A DNA stretch of 64,000 bases from the NCBI GenBank assembly GCA_024404115.1, contig JAKSQM010000008.1, positions 1 to 64,000 of the forward strand, in the 5' to 3' direction. Every line of letters starts with the position of its first letter. The first letter of the stretch is position 1. Both the position numbers and the translations under genes were made by a program. The notes under the pieces are model-generated. The model searched no databases and had not been told where the DNA came from. It worked only from the letters and a program-made list of their open reading frames with translations. Of the stretch, positions 62,105-64,000 are shown in pieces. The DNA comes from Clostridia bacterium. Lineage in GTDB: Bacteria > Bacillota > Clostridia > Oscillospirales > Acutalibacteraceae.

Positions 62105-62611
62105 TTGAAAAATACAGGTCAAAAAAAGAAAATCGCTTTTGTTTCTGCCATAGCGTCGCTTTTGATTGTGGCGGTGGTGTTGGTTCAGCTGTTGACACCG
62201 GGATTTATGTGGCTTTTCACTCCAAAAGCCAAGGCGCAGGATGGCGTGATAGAATCCGTTAAGGATATTGAACATATAACCGATGTCCCGAAAGGCGAAA
62301 TCAGATACCTTGTGAACAACAGCGTAACGGCAAAGGGCAAAAATTTAAAGGGCGATTTTATGTTTGAAAATCCTGCCGCCTGCGAATATTCCCTTCAGTT
62401 CACCGTTTATGAAATTGTTGGCGATGACGGCGAGGAGAATGTTTTATATACTTCGCCTGTGATAGAGCCTGGGCAGTTTGTTGTTAACGATAAGCTCAGC
62501 AAAAAAGTTCCCACTGGTTATTACAACTGCCTTTATATTGCAAGGGCATATAAAAATGGCGAATACGCTGGGGAACGCAGTGGCGAATTGGCCTTAACTG
62601 TTTTAAACTAA
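62105..62611 (+). CDS. Bitopic membrane protein with the same exported domain
   Basis: A 168-residue protein from a TTG at 62105, one base after the upstream stop. A Lys-rich start (GQKKKIAFVSA) precedes a transmembrane helix (about 10-35) and an exported domain: GDFMFENPAACEYSLQFTVYEI, VLYTSPVIEPGQFVVNDKLSKKVPTGYYN. The FxNP..., YxSxxIxPG and xGxYN elements align with the C-terminal domain of the 61222 product, so the two are paralogues. The start is uncertain because no strong ribosome site is seen; coupling to the upstream gene is likely. Last gene of the fibre/AAA+ locus. Confidence 0.65.
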   Translation: MKNTGQKKKIAFVSAIASLLIVAVVLVQLLTPGFMWLFTPKAKAQDGVIESVKDIEHITDVPKGEIRYLVNNSVTAKGKNLKGDFMFENPAACEYSLQFTVYEIVGDDGEENVLYTSPVIEPGQFVVNDKLSKKVPTGYYNCLYIARAYKNGEYAGERSGELALTVLN

Positions 62612-62755
62612 GCCATTTTTTAGTCTTTCAAGGTCGCTTCGGTAATTAAGAAGTGCCGTCTGTTGAATTTCTTTAATGTTCATTGGCAGATTATTGTTTT
62701 TAACAGATTTTTCAAGGTCTTTGATTCGTGATTCAATATATTCCATTTCATTCAT
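62603..62755 (-). CDS. Small helical protein, 50 residues, unknown function
   Basis: A 50-residue ORF on the minus strand: MNEMEYIESRIKDLEKSV at the start, an NNNLPMN turn, then EIQQTALLNYRSDLERLKN. It looks like two helices forming a hairpin. GGTGAT lies six bases ahead of the ATG at 62755. It ends nine bases inside the convergent stop of the locus above. Codon use and the ribosome site support a real gene. I do not recognise the family. Confidence 0.6.
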   Translation of the reverse strand: MNEMEYIESRIKDLEKSVKNNNLPMNIKEIQQTALLNYRSDLERLKNGLV

Positions 62756-62828
62756 TTATATCACCACTTTTATGGTGAGCAAATTGATTTGATTTATTTC
62801 AGGTATTTTTGGCATATGAGGTGTAATT

Positions 62829-63503
62829 TTGGATATACAGGATAAAATTTCAAAAATGCTTTATGAAAACGGCGTTTCGGATGTTGGCTTTTCAAAGCTC
62901 CCCGATGGTCCTTTTGGCGAAAATTCATATGCTTTAACAGTGGTTGTGAATCTTTCAAATGCCGTTGTTGATGAAATTGACGGCGAGCCCACTCACACCT
63001 ATTTTCACCATTACAGAACGGTGAATGCCTATATCGACAATATCTGCCTGCGTGCAGGGCTGATGCTTCAGGCTAACGGATACAGATACATCCCCGTTGG
63101 TGCTTCGCAAAGCATAAATAAAGACGGATGGAATTATAAGGGCAGATATTCGCATAAAAAAGCCGCAACATTGGCTGGCTTAGGCGGAATCGGTAAAAAC
63201 TCCCTGTTTCTCCATAAAAAATTCGGTGCAAATGTCCGCCTTGGCACGGTTATAACAGATTGCCCTTTTGAAATTGATGAAAAAGAGTATAGCTCACCTT
63301 GTGTTGAGTGTGATGCCTGCGTCAAAGCCTGCCCGTCGGGTGCAATCACTGGCAAATTGTGGCAGCCTGGAATGGAAAGAGAAGAAGTTTTCAACCCGCA
63401 GAAATGCAGTGAATATATGAAAAAAGAGTTTAAACATATTGGCAGGGGCGCAGTTTGCGGCGTTTGCATGAGCGTTTGCCCTGTGTGTAAAGGTAAGGTG
63501 TAA
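62829..63503 (+). CDS. Short QueG-like [4Fe-4S] protein
   Basis: A 224-residue protein. AATLAGLGGIGKNSLFLHKKFGANVRLGTVITD is the QueG/reductive-dehalogenase-like core. SPCVECDACVKACPSGAI and CGVCMSVCPVCKG carry the cysteines for two [4Fe-4S] clusters. At 224 residues it is much shorter than QueG (about 310-400), and the cobalamin-binding N-terminal portion looks reduced. Since queH is present at 19962, this may not be the queuosine enzyme. It starts at a TTG with GAGGTG upstream. Cytoplasmic redox role inferred. Confidence 0.8.
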   Translation: MDIQDKISKMLYENGVSDVGFSKLPDGPFGENSYALTVVVNLSNAVVDEIDGEPTHTYFHHYRTVNAYIDNICLRAGLMLQANGYRYIPVGASQSINKDGWNYKGRYSHKKAATLAGLGGIGKNSLFLHKKFGANVRLGTVITDCPFEIDEKEYSSPCVECDACVKACPSGAITGKLWQPGMEREEVFNPQKCSEYMKKEFKHIGRGAVCGVCMSVCPVCKGKV

Positions 63504-63505
63504 TT

Positions 63506-63727
63506 ATGGAACAGTCAAAAATCGACAGAATCAATCAGCTTGCAAGAAAATCAAAGGCTGAGGGACTTACAGAGGAAGAAAAAGAGGAGCAGGCAAAGCT
63601 TCGAGCAGAGTACATTGCAGCATACAAAGCAAGCCTTGTTTCTGCACTTGAAAGCACTTATATTGTTGACGATAAGGGCAACAAGAAAAAGGTTACCAAA
63701 AAATCTACCCCTAAAAATCTTCACTAA
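63506..63727 (+). CDS. DUF896 family protein (YnzC-like)
   Basis: A 73-residue protein with the family pattern KIDRINQLARKSKAEGLTEEEKEEQAKLRAEYI in its first half, a two-helix hairpin, followed by a basic tail. YnzC-type proteins are common in Firmicutes; their function is poorly known. It follows the QueG-like gene by two bases. Confidence 0.93.
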   Translation: MEQSKIDRINQLARKSKAEGLTEEEKEEQAKLRAEYIAAYKASLVSALESTYIVDDKGNKKKVTKKSTPKNLH

Positions 63728-63746
63728 TCAGAAACATAATAGTAAC

Positions 63747-63780
63747 AGAGCTGGACTTATAAAGTCTGGCTCTTTTTTCT
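63747..63780 (+). terminator. Intrinsic terminator after the DUF896 gene
   Basis: AGAGCTGGACTT (63747-63758) pairs with AAGTCTGGCTCT (63762-63773; two G-U pairs), followed by TTTTTCTT. Confidence 0.85.
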
Positions 63781-63858
63781 TGTCAAGAAAAATAGTATAA
63801 TATGCCGCAAAATAAATAAAAAAATGACATAAAACTGTATAATTTTTATAAAATTATA

Positions 63859-63887
63859 TTGAAAAGCAAAAAAGTCTATGATAGAAT
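63859..63887 (+). promoter_or_regulatory. Sigma-A promoter for the edge gene
   Basis: TTGAAA (63859-63864), a 17-base spacer and TAGAAT (63882-63887) lie 20 bases before the start codon. Confidence 0.7.
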
Positions 63888-63907
63888 GATAACGAGGGGG
63901 TGATTGT

Positions 63908-64000
63908 ATGATTTGTTGGATCTGTCTTGTTCTCGGTATTATCTGCACGGTTGTGTTCATTTACAAGAGAGAGGCGAATTCAAGTCATTTTGCTCTCCTG
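63908..64000 (+). CDS. Partial gene cut by window edge, N-terminal hydrophobic segment
   Basis: An open frame from an ATG with GAGGGGGTGAT upstream and a good promoter. The visible 31 residues begin with MICWICLVLGIICTVVFIYKRE, a membrane or signal segment followed by positive charge. No stop occurs before the edge and the product cannot be assigned. Confidence 0.5.
   Translation, partial: MICWICLVLGIICTVVFIYKREANSSHFALL

Overview
The window looks like a chromosomal segment of a low-GC, Gram-positive, endospore-forming member of the Clostridia, probably a gut-type Oscillospirales or Lachnospirales relative. This rests on AGGAGG-like ribosome sites, frequent TTG/GTG starts, near-consensus sigma-A promoters, an alpha/beta-type small acid-soluble spore protein (28.9 kb), QueH and QueG-like proteins, DUF896, a PduL-type phosphotransacylase, and many SipW-type (AW[FY]) signal peptides. 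The genus is inference. I saw no rRNA, tRNA, CRISPR array or transposase.

Layout. 0-1.7 kb: a secreted amidase/CHAP-like hydrolase with a ricin-type lectin domain, divergent from an XRE regulator, the pair bracketed by a perfect 44-bp direct repeat. 1.8-7.9 kb: a glycan-use run (TIM-barrel epimerase, Gfo/Idh oxidoreductase, GH38 alpha-mannosidase) and a lipoprotein. 7.9-13.0 kb, minus strand: one operon holding a 4'-phosphopantetheinyl transferase, deoD, deoB, a membrane alkaline-phosphatase-superfamily enzyme and a secreted LCAT-like lipase. 13-24.4 kb: EamA and GPH-type transporters, two GT2 glycosyltransferases, DUF1643, an alpha/beta hydrolase, QueH, another epimerase, glycerate kinase and nitroreductase (minus strand), then a third glycosyltransferase-like protein. 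24.4-34.3 kb: polysaccharide flippase, acyltransferase, secreted beta-helix protein, spore protein, sialate O-acetylesterase, GH78 rhamnosidase and an XRE regulator. 34.4-39.6 kb, minus strand: PduL, a membrane-anchored exported protein and a heterodimeric ABC exporter.

The striking part is 39.7-62.6 kb, sixteen same-strand, mostly tightly packed genes. They are: a degenerate EAL protein; a membrane-retained fibre-like protein; two large paralogous SipW-type secreted subunits separated by structured leaders; an ER-type (Ser/His) signal peptidase; a membrane-anchored McrB-like AAA+ ATPase; a DUF2357-like partner carrying about 445 residues of Lys/Glu/Arg helix built from 72-nt tandem repeats; a 2,689-residue secreted protein with six beta-helix modules; then alternating SipW-like peptidases (three more) and AW[FY]-type secreted proteins (four more); and two membrane-anchored proteins sharing an ectodomain. 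I infer a cell-surface fibre or appendage system in which a McrB/DUF2357-type ATPase pair, usually met in restriction-like systems, has been adopted for export, assembly or scaffolding. I know of no described system with this composition, but no database search was possible.

62.6-64 kb: a small minus-strand ORF, a short QueG-like ferredoxin-type protein, a DUF896 protein and a gene cut by the window edge.
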